Counted from the stretch's first letter, positions 16,168 through 25,321 are shown. The stretch is 64,000 nucleotides of DNA from Streptomyces sp. NBC_00224 (GCF_041435195.1 NZ_CP108106.1:7143001-7207000), one strand, 5' to 3'. Numbers and translations are program-made. The notes: generated from the sequence alone by a model not told the origin.

Positions 16168-17373
16168 TCAACCCTGGAATCGGTACTCTTCGAGAAGCCG
16201 ACGCCCAATGATCATTTTTTGGATCTCGGCGGTACCTTCACCGATGAGCAGCATCGGCGCCTCGCGGTACAGGCGCTCGATCTCGTACTCCTTCGAGAAG
16301 CCGTAGCCACCGTGGATACGGAAGGCGTCCTCCACGACCTCCTTGCAGTATTCGGAGGCGAGGTACTTCGCCATCCCTGCCTCAAGGTCGTTTCGTTCCC
16401 CGGAGTCCTTTTTGCGTGCTGCGTTGACCATCATGGCATGAGCGGCCTCGACCTTGGTAGCCATCTCGGCCAGCTTGAACTGAATCGCCTGGTGCTGGGC
16501 GATCGCTTTGCCGAAAGTGTGACGTTGCTGGGCATATGAGACACCCAGTTCGAATGCACGCTGAGCGACTCCGCAGCCACGCGCCGCGACGTTGACGCGG
16601 CCGACCTCGACTCCGTCCATCATTTGGTAAAACCCTCGGCCGGTGACCCCGCCGAGGACCCGATTGGCCGGAATGCGCAGTCCGTCCATGATGAGTTCGG
16701 TCGTGTCGACGCCCTTGTAACCCATCTTGTCGATCTTGCCGGGGATGGTCAGGCCGGGCCGGACCTCTCCGAAGCCGGGCTCCTTCTCCACCAGGAAGGT
16801 CGTCATCGACTTGTGGGGGGCGGTGCCCTCCGGGTGTCCTTCGTCACTCCGGCACAGAACGGCGACGAGCGATGACGTTCCGCCATTGGTCAGCCACATC
16901 TTCTGGCCGTTCAGGACGTACTCGTCGCCGTCCTTGACGCCCTTGGACGTGATCGCCGACACATCCGAGCCGAGCGCCGGCTCCGACATCGAGAACGCGC
17001 CGCGCACCTCGCCCAGCGCCATCCGGGGCAGGAAGGTGTCCTTCTGCTCCTGGGTGCCGTGCTGCTTGAGCATGTACGCCACGATGAAGTGCGTGTTGAT
17101 GATGCCGGAGACCGACATCCAGCCACGCGCGATCTCCTCGACGCAGAGCGCGTACGTCAGGAGCGACTCGCCCAGACCGCCGTACTCCTCGGGGATCATC
17201 AGCCCGAACAGGCCGAGCTCCTTGAGGCCTTCGACGATCTGCGTCGGGTACTCGTCCTTGTGCTCCAGCTGCGTCGCGACCGGAATGATCTCCTTGTCGA
17301 CGAAGTCCCGGACGGTGGCCAGGATTTCCTGCTGGACGTCGGTCAGACCTGCGGTCTGCGCGAGACGGGCCAT
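16168..17373 (-). CDS. Acyl-CoA dehydrogenase, probable (2S)-methylsuccinyl-CoA dehydrogenase
   Basis: A 401-residue flavoprotein with the acyl-CoA dehydrogenase fold: GAFSMSEPALGSDVSAITSK is the FAD and substrate motif, MWLTNGGTSSLVAVLCR follows, and the C-terminal YGFSKEYEIERLYREA contains the region of the catalytic Glu. Its place after the hydratase, lyase, mutase and Ccr genes argues for the methylsuccinyl-CoA step of the ethylmalonyl-CoA pathway, which turns methylsuccinyl-CoA into mesaconyl-CoA. The family alone would not fix the substrate, and the protein is shorter than the alphaproteobacterial Mcd. The ATG at 17373 follows the MaoC stop by two bases. Confidence 0.88.
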   Translation of the reverse strand: MARLAQTAGLTDVQQEILATVRDFVDKEIIPVATQLEHKDEYPTQIVEGLKELGLFGLMIPEEYGGLGESLLTYALCVEEIARGWMSVSGIINTHFIVAYMLKQHGTQEQKDTFLPRMALGEVRGAFSMSEPALGSDVSAITSKGVKDGDEYVLNGQKMWLTNGGTSSLVAVLCRSDEGHPEGTAPHKSMTTFLVEKEPGFGEVRPGLTIPGKIDKMGYKGVDTTELIMDGLRIPANRVLGGVTGRGFYQMMDGVEVGRVNVAARGCGVAQRAFELGVSYAQQRHTFGKAIAQHQAIQFKLAEMATKVEAAHAMMVNAARKKDSGERNDLEAGMAKYLASEYCKEVVEDAFRIHGGYGFSKEYEIERLYREAPMLLIGEGTAEIQKMIIGRRLLEEYRFQG

Positions 17374-17375
17374 GG

Positions 17376-17888
17376 CTACTTCTCCTGCGACTTGATCTCC
17401 GGGCGGCCGGGCTGCTCGCCGCCGCGCTCCTTGATGTACGTCTCGGTGGGGACCATCACCTTGCGGCGGAACACGCACACCAGCGTGCCGTCCTGCTTGT
17501 AGCCCTTGGTCTCGACGTAGACGATCCCGCGGTCCGACTTGGACTTGGAGGGCGTCTTGTCGAGGACCGTCGTCTCGCCGTAGATGGTGTCGCCGTGGAA
17601 GGTCGGCGCCACGTGCTTGAGCGACTCGACCTCCAGGTTGGCGATCGCCTTGCCGGACACGTCCGGCACGCTCATACCGAGCAGCAGCGAGTAGATGTAG
17701 TTGCCCACGACGACGTTCTTGCCGAAGTCGGTCGTCTTCTCCGCATAGTTGGTGTCCATGTGGAGCGGGTGGTGGTTCATGGTGAGCAGACAGAACAGGT
17801 GGTCGTCGTACTCGGTCACCGTCTTCCCGGGCCAGTGCTTGTACACGTCGCCGACGGTGAACTCTTCGTAGGTGCGGCCGAACTGCAT
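17376..17888 (-). CDS. MaoC-family hydratase, probable mesaconyl-CoA hydratase
   Basis: A 170-residue single hot-dog-fold protein with the MaoC-type hydratase pattern: FTVGDVYKHWPGKTVTEYDD, LTMNHHPLHMDTNYA carrying the catalytic Asn/His region, and VVGNYIYSLLLGMS. In the ethylmalonyl-CoA pathway such an enzyme hydrates mesaconyl-CoA to beta-methylmalyl-CoA. It stands between the lyase and dehydrogenase genes, four bases after the former and two before the latter, in one operon. Alphaproteobacterial Mch is a double-length protein, so here two chains presumably associate. Assignment of substrate is by context. Confidence 0.87.
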   Translation of the reverse strand: MQFGRTYEEFTVGDVYKHWPGKTVTEYDDHLFCLLTMNHHPLHMDTNYAEKTTDFGKNVVVGNYIYSLLLGMSVPDVSGKAIANLEVESLKHVAPTFHGDTIYGETTVLDKTPSKSKSDRGIVYVETKGYKQDGTLVCVFRRKVMVPTETYIKERGGEQPGRPEIKSQEK

Positions 17889-17892
17889 GGTG

Positions 17893-18852
17893 TTACGCCT
17901 CCGGGATCTCGAACTTCGACGTGCGCTGCATACCGGCCGCCCGGCCCTTGCCCGAGATGACCAGCGCCATCTTGCGGCTGGCCTCGTCGATCATCTCGTC
18001 GCCGAGCATCGCCGAGCCCTTCTTGCCGCCCGCCTCGGAGGTGAAGTACTCGTACGCGTCGAGGATGAGCTCGGAGTGGTCGTAGTCCTCCTGCGAGGGC
18101 GAGAAGACCTCGTTGGCCGCCTCGACCTGGCCGGGGTGCAGCACCCACTTGCCGTCGAAGCCGAGGGCGGCGGCGCGCTGGGCGACCGCCTTGTAGCCGT
18201 CGATGTTCTTGATCTGGAGGTAGGGGCCGTCGATCGCCTGGAGGTTGTTGGCGCGGGCGGCCATCAGGATCTTCATCAGGATGAAGTGGTAGGCGTCCGC
18301 CGGGTAGCCGGGCGGCTGCTCACCCACGACCAGCGACTTCATGTTGATCGACGCCATGAAGTCGGCCGGGCCGAAGATGATCGTCTCGACGCGCTGGGAG
18401 GCCGTCGCGATCGCGTTGACGTTGTTCAGACCCTGGGCGTTCTCGATCTGCGCCTCGATGCCGATCTTGCCGACCTCGAAGCCCATCGTCTTCTCGATCT
18501 GGGTGAGCAGCAGGTCCAGCGCGACGATCTGCTCGGCGCTCTGCACCTTCGGCAGCATGATGCAGTCCAGGTTCTGCCCCGCGCCCTCGACGACCGTCAC
18601 GACATCGCGGTACGTCCACTCGGTCGTCCAGTCGTTGACCCGCACGACCCGGGTCTTGCCGGTCCAGTCGCCCTCGTTCAGGAACTTGACGATGGTGTGC
18701 CGGGCCTCCGGCTTGGCGAGCGGCGCACAGGCGTCCTCCAGGTCCAGGAAGACCTGGTCGGCGGGGAGGCCCTGCGCCTTCTCCAGGAAGCGCGGGTTCG
18801 AGCCCGGAACGGCGAGGCACGAACGGCGCGGGCGGAGACGGTTCACAGTCAT
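17893..18852 (-). CDS. HpcH/HpaI-family CoA-ester lyase (malyl/methylmalyl-CoA lyase)
   Basis: A 319-residue TIM-barrel lyase of the citrate-lyase beta-subunit type. RRSCLAVPGSNPRFLEKAQG opens the barrel, VFLDLEDACAPLAKPEAR holds the acidic Mg2+ ligand and the central IGIEAQIENAQGLNNV provides another. In this operon it should split beta-methylmalyl-CoA into glyoxylate and propionyl-CoA, the final cleavage of the pathway. The ATG at 18852 overlaps the MeaA stop (ATGA) and was preferred to the open upstream frame to 18972, which lies within meaA. Confidence 0.92.
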   Translation of the reverse strand: MTVNRLRPRRSCLAVPGSNPRFLEKAQGLPADQVFLDLEDACAPLAKPEARHTIVKFLNEGDWTGKTRVVRVNDWTTEWTYRDVVTVVEGAGQNLDCIMLPKVQSAEQIVALDLLLTQIEKTMGFEVGKIGIEAQIENAQGLNNVNAIATASQRVETIIFGPADFMASINMKSLVVGEQPPGYPADAYHFILMKILMAARANNLQAIDGPYLQIKNIDGYKAVAQRAAALGFDGKWVLHPGQVEAANEVFSPSQEDYDHSELILDAYEYFTSEAGGKKGSAMLGDEMIDEASRKMALVISGKGRAAGMQRTSKFEIPEA

Positions 18853-20861
18853 GCGGGGACCTCCAGAGGGTCGAGCTTGTTCGCTTTCCGGATCTCGTCG
18901 ACGATACGGCCGATGATCTCCGTGATACCGAAGTCCTTCGGGGTGAATACGGCGGCCACACCCGCCTTGCACAGCTCCTCGGCGTCCGCCGGCGGGATGA
19001 TCCCCCCGACGATCACCGGGATGTCGGGGGCGCCGGCCTCGCGCAGCCGCGCCAGCACGTCCGGGACCAGCTCGGCGTGCGAGCCGGACAGGATCGAGAG
19101 GCCCACGCAGTGCACATCCTCCGCCAGGGCGGCGTTGACGATCTGCTCGGGGGTCAGCCGGATCCCCTGGTAGACCACCTCGAAACCGGCGTCACGCGCG
19201 CGTACGGCGATCTGCTCGGCCCCGTTGGAGTGCCCGTCGAGCCCCGGCTTGCCCACCAGGAGCCGCAGCCGGCCCGCTCCCAGCTCATCGGCCGTACGGG
19301 TCACCTTCTCGCGCACCAGCGCCAGCGGCGTGCCCGCCTCGGCCGGGACCGCGACCGGGGCCGAGGAGACCCCGGTCGGCGCCCGGAACTCGCCGAAGAC
19401 ATCGCGCAGCGCCCAGGACCACTCGCCCGTGGTGACGCCCGCGCGGACGCACTCCAGGGTCGTGGCCATCAGGTTCTCGGACCCGGCGGCCGCCTTCTTC
19501 AGGGCCGCCAGCGCCTCCGAGGCCCGGGTCTCGTCCCGGTTGTCGCGCCACTCGTGGAGCTTGGCCACCACCCGCGCCTCGTTCGCCGGGTCGACCGTCA
19601 TGATCGCGGTGTCCAGGTCGGAGGTGAGCGGGCTGGGCTCGGTCGACTGGTAGCAGTTGACGCCGATGATCTTCTCCTCGCCGCTCTCGATGCGCGCCCT
19701 GCGCTCGGCGTGCGAGGAGACCAGCTGCGACTTGAGGTAGCCGGACTCGACGGCTGCCATCGCGCCGCCCATCTGCTGGATCCGCTCGATCTCGGCCAGG
19801 CACTCCTCGACCAGCGAGTCCACCTTGGCCTCGATGACGTGCGACCCGGCGAAGATGTCCTCGTACTCCAGGAGGTCGCTCTCGTGCGCGAGGACCTGTT
19901 GGATCCGCAGCGACCACTGCTGGTCCCAGGGGCGCGGCAGGCCGAGCGCCTCGTTCCAGGCGGGGAGCTGGACGGCCCGCGCGCGGGCGTCCTTGGACAG
20001 CGTCACGGCCAGCATTTCGAGCACGATCCGCTGGACGTTGTTCTCCGGCTGCGCCTCGGTCAGACCCAGCGAGTTGACCTGGACGCCGTAGCGGAAGCGG
20101 CGCTGCTTGGCGTCCTCGATGCCGTACCGCTCGCGCGTGACCTTGTCCCAGATACGGCCGAACGCCCGCATCTTGCACATCTCCTCGACGAACCGGACAC
20201 CCGCGTTCACGAAGAACGAGATCCGCGCGACCACCTCGCCCTTGCGGTCCTCGGGCACCTGCCCGGACGCGAACACCGCGTCGAGCACGGCGATCGCGGT
20301 GGACATCGCGTACGAGATCTCCTGGACCGGGGTGGCCCCCGCCTCCTGGAGGTGGTAGCTGCAGATGTTGATCGGGTTCCACTTGGGGATGTGGTTGACC
20401 GTGTACGTGATCATGTCGGTGGTCAGCCGCAGCGACGGACCGGGCGGGAAGACGTGCGTCCCGCGCGACAGGTACTCCTTGACGATGTCGTTCTGCGTCG
20501 TGCCCTGCAGCCTGGTGATGTCGGCGCCCTGCTCCTCGGCGACCACCTGGTACATGGCCAGCAGCCACATCGCGGTGGCGTTGATGGTCATCGAGGTGTT
20601 CATCTGCTCCAGGGGGATGTCCTGGAACAGCCGCCGCATGTCACCGAGATGGGACACCGGGACCCCGACCCGGCCCACCTCGCCGCGGGCGAGGATGTGG
20701 TCCGGGTCGTAGCCGGTCTGCGTCGGCAGGTCGAAGGCGACCGACAGGCCGGTCTGGCCCTTGGCGAGGTTGCGCCGGTAGAGCTCGTTGGACGCCTCGG
20801 CGGTCGAGTGACCGGCATACGTCCGCATGAGCCAGGGCCGGTCCTTTTGACGCTCAGTCAT
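18849..20861 (-). CDS. meaA: Ethylmalonyl-CoA mutase (MeaA-type, B12-dependent)
   Basis: A 670-residue single-chain mutase. The N-terminal barrel carries RTYAGHSTAEASNELYRRNL and LPTQTGYDPDH, typical of methylmalonyl-CoA mutase relatives; the C-terminal cobalamin domain has the GLDGHSNGAEQ motif (DxHxxG) near residue 555, so it binds B12 in base-off form. MeaA-type proteins rearrange ethylmalonyl-CoA to methylsuccinyl-CoA. The gene sits directly after ccr and before the lyase with a four-base overlap. Length and fusion of both domains fit MeaA rather than two-subunit methylmalonyl-CoA mutase. Confidence 0.95.
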   Translation of the reverse strand: MTERQKDRPWLMRTYAGHSTAEASNELYRRNLAKGQTGLSVAFDLPTQTGYDPDHILARGEVGRVGVPVSHLGDMRRLFQDIPLEQMNTSMTINATAMWLLAMYQVVAEEQGADITRLQGTTQNDIVKEYLSRGTHVFPPGPSLRLTTDMITYTVNHIPKWNPINICSYHLQEAGATPVQEISYAMSTAIAVLDAVFASGQVPEDRKGEVVARISFFVNAGVRFVEEMCKMRAFGRIWDKVTRERYGIEDAKQRRFRYGVQVNSLGLTEAQPENNVQRIVLEMLAVTLSKDARARAVQLPAWNEALGLPRPWDQQWSLRIQQVLAHESDLLEYEDIFAGSHVIEAKVDSLVEECLAEIERIQQMGGAMAAVESGYLKSQLVSSHAERRARIESGEEKIIGVNCYQSTEPSPLTSDLDTAIMTVDPANEARVVAKLHEWRDNRDETRASEALAALKKAAAGSENLMATTLECVRAGVTTGEWSWALRDVFGEFRAPTGVSSAPVAVPAEAGTPLALVREKVTRTADELGAGRLRLLVGKPGLDGHSNGAEQIAVRARDAGFEVVYQGIRLTPEQIVNAALAEDVHCVGLSILSGSHAELVPDVLARLREAGAPDIPVIVGGIIPPADAEELCKAGVAAVFTPKDFGITEIIGRIVDEIRKANKLDPLEVPA

Positions 20862-20875
20862 ATGTCGCTCCGTGC

Positions 20876-22213
20876 TCAGATGTTTCGGAAGCGGTTGATG
20901 GCGTCGAGGTGCTGGGCGCGGAGCTCGTGGTCGCGGACGCCGAGGCCCTCACGGGGGGCGAGGGCGAGGACGCCGACCTTGCCCTGGTGGAGGTTGCGGT
21001 GGACGTCGTAGGCGGCCTGCCCGGTCTCCTCCAGGCTGTAGACCTTGGAGAGGGTGGGGTGGATCTTGCCCTTGGCGACGAGGCGGTTGGCTTCCCAGGC
21101 TTCGCGGTAGTTGGCGAAGTGCGAGCCGACGATCTTCTTCAGGCTCATCCACAGGTAGCGGTTGTCGTACTCGTGGTTGAAGCCCGAGGTGGAGGCGCAG
21201 GTGACGATGGTGCCGCCCTTGCGGGTGACGTACACGGAGGCGCCGAAGGTCTCGCGGCCCGGGTGCTCGAAGACGATGTCGACGTCCTCGCCGCCGGTGA
21301 GCTCGCGGATGCGCTTGCCGAAGCGCTTCCACTCGCGCGGGTCCTGGGTGTGCTCGTCCTTCCAGAACTTGTAGCCCTCGGCGTTGCGGTCGATGACCGC
21401 CTCGGCGCCCATCGCCCGGCAGATCTCCGCCTTCTCCGGACTGGAGACGACACAGATCGGCGTGGCACCGCCCGCGAGTGCGAACTGGGTGGCGTACGAG
21501 CCGAGTCCGCCGCTGGCGCCCCAGATCAGGACGTTGTCGCCCTGCTTCATCCCGGCGCCGTTGCGGGAGACGAGCTGACGGTAGGCGGTGGAGTTCACCA
21601 GACCGGGGGCCGCGGCCTCTTCCCAGCTCAGGTGGTCCGGCTTGGGCATCAGCTGGTTCGACTTGACCAGCGCGATCTCGGCGAGGCCGCCGAAGTTGGT
21701 CTCGAAGCCCCAGATGCGCTGCTCGGGGTCGAGCATCGTGTCGTTGTGGCCGTCGGAGGACTCCAGCTCCACCGACAGACAGTGCGCCACGACCTCGTCG
21801 CCGGGCTTCCACGCGTTCACGCCCGGGCCGGTGCGCAGGACCACGCCCGCCAGGTCCGAACCGATCACGTGGTACGGCAGGTCGTGGCGCTTGGTCAGCT
21901 CGCTGAGCTTGCCGTAGCGCTCCAGGAAGCCGAACGTCGAGAGCGGCTCGAAGATCGACGTCCACACCGAGTTGTAGTTGACCGAGGAGGCCATGACGGC
22001 CACCAGGGCCTCGCCGGGGCCGAGTTCGGGGACCGGCACCTCGTCGAGGTGCAGCGACTTGCGCGGGTCCTTGTCCCGGGTGGCGAGCCCGGCGAACATC
22101 TCCGTCTCGTCCTTGTGCACGGTGATCGCGCGGTACGACTCGGGGATGGGCAGGGCCGCGATGTCTGCGGCCGTACTGTCCTGCGACTGAATCGCGTCCA
22201 GGATTTCCTTCAC
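20876..22213 (-). CDS. ccr: Crotonyl-CoA carboxylase/reductase
   Basis: A 445-residue medium-chain dehydrogenase-fold enzyme that reductively carboxylates crotonyl-CoA to ethylmalonyl-CoA with NADPH. Typical Ccr text includes SVNYNSVWTSIFEPLSTF, the NADP-binding LIWGASGGLGSYATQFAL, and the AEGYKFWKDEHTQDPREWKR insertion. The GTG at 22213 was selected because GGAGG stands eight bases upstream; the open frame continues to 22471 without coding character. It is the first gene of the operon and supplies C4 extender units and acetate assimilation. Confidence 0.96.
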   Translation of the reverse strand: MKEILDAIQSQDSTAADIAALPIPESYRAITVHKDETEMFAGLATRDKDPRKSLHLDEVPVPELGPGEALVAVMASSVNYNSVWTSIFEPLSTFGFLERYGKLSELTKRHDLPYHVIGSDLAGVVLRTGPGVNAWKPGDEVVAHCLSVELESSDGHNDTMLDPEQRIWGFETNFGGLAEIALVKSNQLMPKPDHLSWEEAAAPGLVNSTAYRQLVSRNGAGMKQGDNVLIWGASGGLGSYATQFALAGGATPICVVSSPEKAEICRAMGAEAVIDRNAEGYKFWKDEHTQDPREWKRFGKRIRELTGGEDVDIVFEHPGRETFGASVYVTRKGGTIVTCASTSGFNHEYDNRYLWMSLKKIVGSHFANYREAWEANRLVAKGKIHPTLSKVYSLEETGQAAYDVHRNLHQGKVGVLALAPREGLGVRDHELRAQHLDAINRFRNI

Positions 22214-22424
22214 GGTGTTGCCTCCGGCGAAGCGCGTTGGGAACGCTGAGGGGACTGCTGCTGTGGAGGTGTGCCGTCGGTTCGGCGGTACTACGGGATC
22301 GGCGGCGCCTGGTGGGCGCGGGAGGGTGCCTGTGACGCAGGCGTCCGGGCGCGCTCGCTGGGGAAGCTTGCGGGGACAGCCGGCGTACGAAAGGTCTCTG
22401 CACGCCGGCCGCCCGGACAACATC
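22214..22424 (-). other. Long untranslated leader of ccr
   Basis: About 205 bases lie between the predicted ccr transcription start and its GTG codon. Apart from the GGAGG ribosome site next to the start, I see GC-rich sequence without a convincing open frame. A leader of this length could hold post-transcriptional control, but no recognised motif is visible. Confidence 0.35.
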
Positions 22425-22453
22425 AACGTATGGCACCCGGTGCCAGTCGGCAA
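22425..22453 (-). promoter_or_regulatory. Predicted ccr-operon promoter with palindrome in the spacer
   Basis: Read on the minus strand, TTGCCG (22448-22453) and TACGTT (22425-22430) are separated by exactly 17 bases. The spacer contains the perfect inverted repeat TGGCACC-G-GGTGCCA (22431-22445). A protein bound there would block RNA polymerase. The hexamers match the consensus at four and three positions, usual for Streptomyces. A further GGCA/TGCC pair lies just upstream. Confidence 0.5.
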
Positions 22454-22551
22454 GACACTGCGTGCCAACAATTTCTCTCAATTGCGTAATGACCTGCACG
22501 GATGAGCGATGATCGATCGATTCCGCTTCCGGCGGCGCTCCAGAAACGACG

Positions 22552-22576
22552 AAAGCCGCCCTGGTGGGGCGGCTTT
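22552..22576 (-). terminator. Hairpin after the TetR gene
   Basis: AAAGCCGCCC and GGGCGGCTTT form a perfect ten-pair stem with a five-base loop, 30 bases beyond the tetR stop. The T-rich stem end suits an intrinsic terminator on the minus strand and insulates the ccr promoter. Confidence 0.8.
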
Positions 22577-22605
22577 CATCCGTTGTATTCGGGTTACGTA
22601 CTGTT

Positions 22606-23424
22606 TCAGCGCTGCCGGAGCGCCTTCTTGATCGACTGCATGATCTCGTCCAGCGGCGCGTCCGTACGCGCCACCGCGACCAGCACCTCGTCGCTGGTGG
22701 AGACGGACGCGGCGGGGGGCTTCGGCTCGGCGGTGCGCCCCGCCCCGATCCCGGAGCCGAAGGTGTCCCGGACGATCGCGAAGGCGTGGTCGAGCTGGGT
22801 CTCCACATCGCCCTGGCCGCCCGCCCGCAGCCAGCGCCGCAGCACGTGGTTGTGCGCGGTGACGACCGCGGAGGCGGCCACCTCCGCGAGCAGCGGATCG
22901 TCGTTCCCGGCGTGGTGGTCCTTCTCGTCGAAGTGACCGAGCAGATAGCGCGTGAAGAGCCGCTCGTAGCGGGCCACCGAGGCGATCTCGGCCTCCCGCA
23001 GGGTGGGCACCTCACGGGTCAGCTTGTAGCGCGCCACGGAGACCGAGGGGGAGGAGGCGTACATCTTCATGACCTCCTTGATCCCCCGGCACACCGTGTC
23101 CAGCGGATGCTCGTGCGGGGGCGCGGCGTTGAGCACCGCCTCGGCCCGTACGAGGGTGTCGTCGTGGTCGGGGAAGATCGCCTCTTCCTTGGAGCGGAAG
23201 TGGCGGAAGAAGGTGCGGCGGGCGACCCCGGCGCGGGCCGCGATCTCGTCGACCGTGGTGGCCTCGTACCCCTTGGCCGAGAAGAGCTCCATTGCCGCGG
23301 CCGCCAGCTCGCGGCGCATTTTGAGCCGCTGGGCGGCCGCGCGGCTGCCGGCGGCACTTTCCGGGGCGTCGGACGTGGCGGACGTTCGGGTCGGCCGTTT
23401 CGATGAGGCAGCGGGCTGGGGCAT
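22606..23424 (-). CDS. TetR-family transcriptional regulator
   Basis: A 272-residue regulator. After a Ser/Ala-rich tail of about 30 residues comes a TetR N-terminal helix-turn-helix: AMELFSAKGYEATTVDEIAA followed by RAGVARRTFFRHFRSKEEAI. The C-terminal ligand domain is not assignable, and about 50 disordered residues follow it. Its position between ccr and the hydroxybutyryl-CoA dehydrogenase gene suggests control of this carbon pathway. The start at 23424 was chosen since MPQPAASSKR begins the conserved part; an open upstream frame overlaps the next gene. The palindrome at 23437 lies just before it. Confidence 0.92.
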   Translation of the reverse strand: MPQPAASSKRPTRTSATSDAPESAAGSRAAAQRLKMRRELAAAAMELFSAKGYEATTVDEIAARAGVARRTFFRHFRSKEEAIFPDHDDTLVRAEAVLNAAPPHEHPLDTVCRGIKEVMKMYASSPSVSVARYKLTREVPTLREAEIASVARYERLFTRYLLGHFDEKDHHAGNDDPLLAEVAASAVVTAHNHVLRRWLRAGGQGDVETQLDHAFAIVRDTFGSGIGAGRTAEPKPPAASVSTSDEVLVAVARTDAPLDEIMQSIKKALRQR

Positions 23425-23436
23425 GGACCGAACGTA

Positions 23437-23450
23437 CTGCATATGTGCAG
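23437..23450. promoter_or_regulatory. Palindrome at the tetR start, possible operator
   Basis: CTGCA-TATG-TGCAG, 13 bases before the tetR ATG. Short inverted repeats at this place often serve autoregulation. It differs from the TGGCACC palindrome of the ccr promoter, so one protein may not bind both. Confidence 0.4.
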
Positions 23451-23539
23451 GAAGTCGCGCTCGCGGGGGCGGACCGCCCGACGGATCGAGCAGGCCGCCC
23501 CAGCCCTCCCCCGGCCGGTGGACGGGGGAGCCCCACGGG

Positions 23540-25321
23540 TCAGCGGCGGGCATACTCGCGGAATCCACGACCCGTCTTGCGGCCCAGGCACCCGGCCGCG
23601 ACCAGGTGCTCCAGGAGCGGGGCGGGTGCGAGTCCCGGGTCGCGGAACTCGGCGTGCAGCACCTTCTCGATGGCCAGGGAGACGTCGAGGCCGACCACGT
23701 CGAGGAGTTCGAACGGCCCCATCGGGTAGCCGCCGCCGAGCCGCATCGCCGCGTCGATGTCGTCGAGCGTGGCGTAGTGCTCCTGGACCATCTTGATCGC
23801 GTTGTTGAGGTACGGGAAGAGCAGCGCGTTCACGATGAACCCGGCCCGGTCCCCGCAGTCCACCGGGTGCTTGCGGATCTTCGCGGTGACCTCGCGGACG
23901 GTGGCGTGCACCTCGTCCGAGGTCAGGACCGTGCGGACCACCTCGACCAGCTTCATCGCGGGCGCCGGGTTGAAGAAGTGCATCCCGATGACGTCCTGCG
24001 GGCGCGAGGTGGCGCGGGCGCAGGCGACGACCGGCAGCGAGGAGGTGGTGGTGGCAAGCACCGCGCCCGGCTTGCAGATCTTGTCCAGGGACGCGAACAG
24101 CTGCTGCTTGACCCCCAGGTCCTCGGCCACCGCCTCGACGGCCAGGTCCACCTCGGCGAAGGCCTCAAGGGCACCGGCCGGGGTGATGCGGGCGAGCGTC
24201 TCGTCGCGGGCCTCGGCCGTCATCCGGCCCTTGTCGACAGAGCGCGAAAGGGACTTGGCGATACGGGACTTGGCGGTCTCGGCCTTCTCCAGGCCGCGCG
24301 CGGCGAGCACCACGGCGTACCCGGCCTTGGCGAAGACCTCCGCGATGCCCGAGGCCATGGTCCCGGACCCGGCCACGCCGACCGAGCGGATCTCGCGGCC
24401 CGCGCTCGTGCCCGCCGCCGTGGCGCGGGTCTGCGCGTCCGGCACCACGACCGAGCTGCCCGGGCCCTCGTACGTGTAGAAGCCGCGGCCCGCCTTGCGG
24501 CCGGTCAGGCCCGCCTCCGCGAGCTGGCCGAGGATGGGCGCGGGGGCGTGCAGCCGGTCCTGCGAGTCGGTGTACATCGCCTCCAGGACCGTGCGGGCGG
24601 TGTCGATGCCGATCAGGTCGAGCAGCTCCAGGGGGCCCATCGGCAGTCCGCAGCCCAGCTTCATGGCCGCGTCGATGTCCTCGCGGGAGGCGTACTTCGA
24701 CTCGTACATCGCGGCGGCCTGGTTGAGGTAGCCGAAGAGCAGCCCGTCCGCGACGAAGCCCGGGCGGTCGCCGACCGCGACCGGCTCCTTGCCGAGGTCG
24801 AGGGCGAGCCGGGTGACCGCCTCCACGGCGGGCGGCGCGGTCAGCACCGAGGAGACCACCTCGACGAGCTTCATCGCCGGGGCCGGGTTGAAGAAGTGCA
24901 GGCCCAGGACGCGCTCGGGGTGCGTCGACTCGGCGGCGAGCCGGGTCACGGAGAGGGCGTTGGTGCCGGTCGCCAGGATCGCGGTGGGCGCGACGATGGC
25001 GTCGAGCGCGGCGAACACCTGCTGCTTGAGCTCGTACGACTCCGGCACGACCTCGATGACCAGGTCGGCGTCGGCCGCCGCCTGGAGGTCGGTGAAGGTA
25101 CGGAACCGGGCGAGGATGTCGCGCCGCTCCTCCTCGGTGATGCGCTCGCGGGCCACGGCCCGGGCGGTGGACGCCTCCAGGGAGGCCACGGCCCGGTGGG
25201 CGGCCTGCTCGCTGATGTCGATGCCGATGACCTCGCGGCCCGCGCGGGTGAGCACGTCGGCGATGCCGGTGCCCATGGTGCCGAGACCGACCACGGCGAC
25301 GGTGTTCAGGGGGGTGTCCAT
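23540..25321 (-). CDS. Double-length 3-hydroxybutyryl-CoA dehydrogenase
   Basis: A 593-residue protein made of two complete 3-hydroxyacyl-CoA dehydrogenase units in tandem. Each has a Rossmann NAD(P) motif (VVGLGTMGTGIADVLTRAG; VAGSGTMASGIAEVFAKAG), the conserved HFFNPAPAMKLVEVV near the active His, and a helical C-terminal domain with GRKAGRGFYTY or GRKTGRGFREY. It converts acetoacetyl-CoA to 3-hydroxybutyryl-CoA, the step that leads to crotonyl-CoA for Ccr, so it belongs functionally to the same pathway. GGAG lies seven bases before the ATG at 25321. Single-unit enzymes are about 285 residues. Confidence 0.93.
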   Translation of the reverse strand: MDTPLNTVAVVGLGTMGTGIADVLTRAGREVIGIDISEQAAHRAVASLEASTARAVARERITEEERRDILARFRTFTDLQAAADADLVIEVVPESYELKQQVFAALDAIVAPTAILATGTNALSVTRLAAESTHPERVLGLHFFNPAPAMKLVEVVSSVLTAPPAVEAVTRLALDLGKEPVAVGDRPGFVADGLLFGYLNQAAAMYESKYASREDIDAAMKLGCGLPMGPLELLDLIGIDTARTVLEAMYTDSQDRLHAPAPILGQLAEAGLTGRKAGRGFYTYEGPGSSVVVPDAQTRATAAGTSAGREIRSVGVAGSGTMASGIAEVFAKAGYAVVLAARGLEKAETAKSRIAKSLSRSVDKGRMTAEARDETLARITPAGALEAFAEVDLAVEAVAEDLGVKQQLFASLDKICKPGAVLATTTSSLPVVACARATSRPQDVIGMHFFNPAPAMKLVEVVRTVLTSDEVHATVREVTAKIRKHPVDCGDRAGFIVNALLFPYLNNAIKMVQEHYATLDDIDAAMRLGGGYPMGPFELLDVVGLDVSLAIEKVLHAEFRDPGLAPAPLLEHLVAAGCLGRKTGRGFREYARR

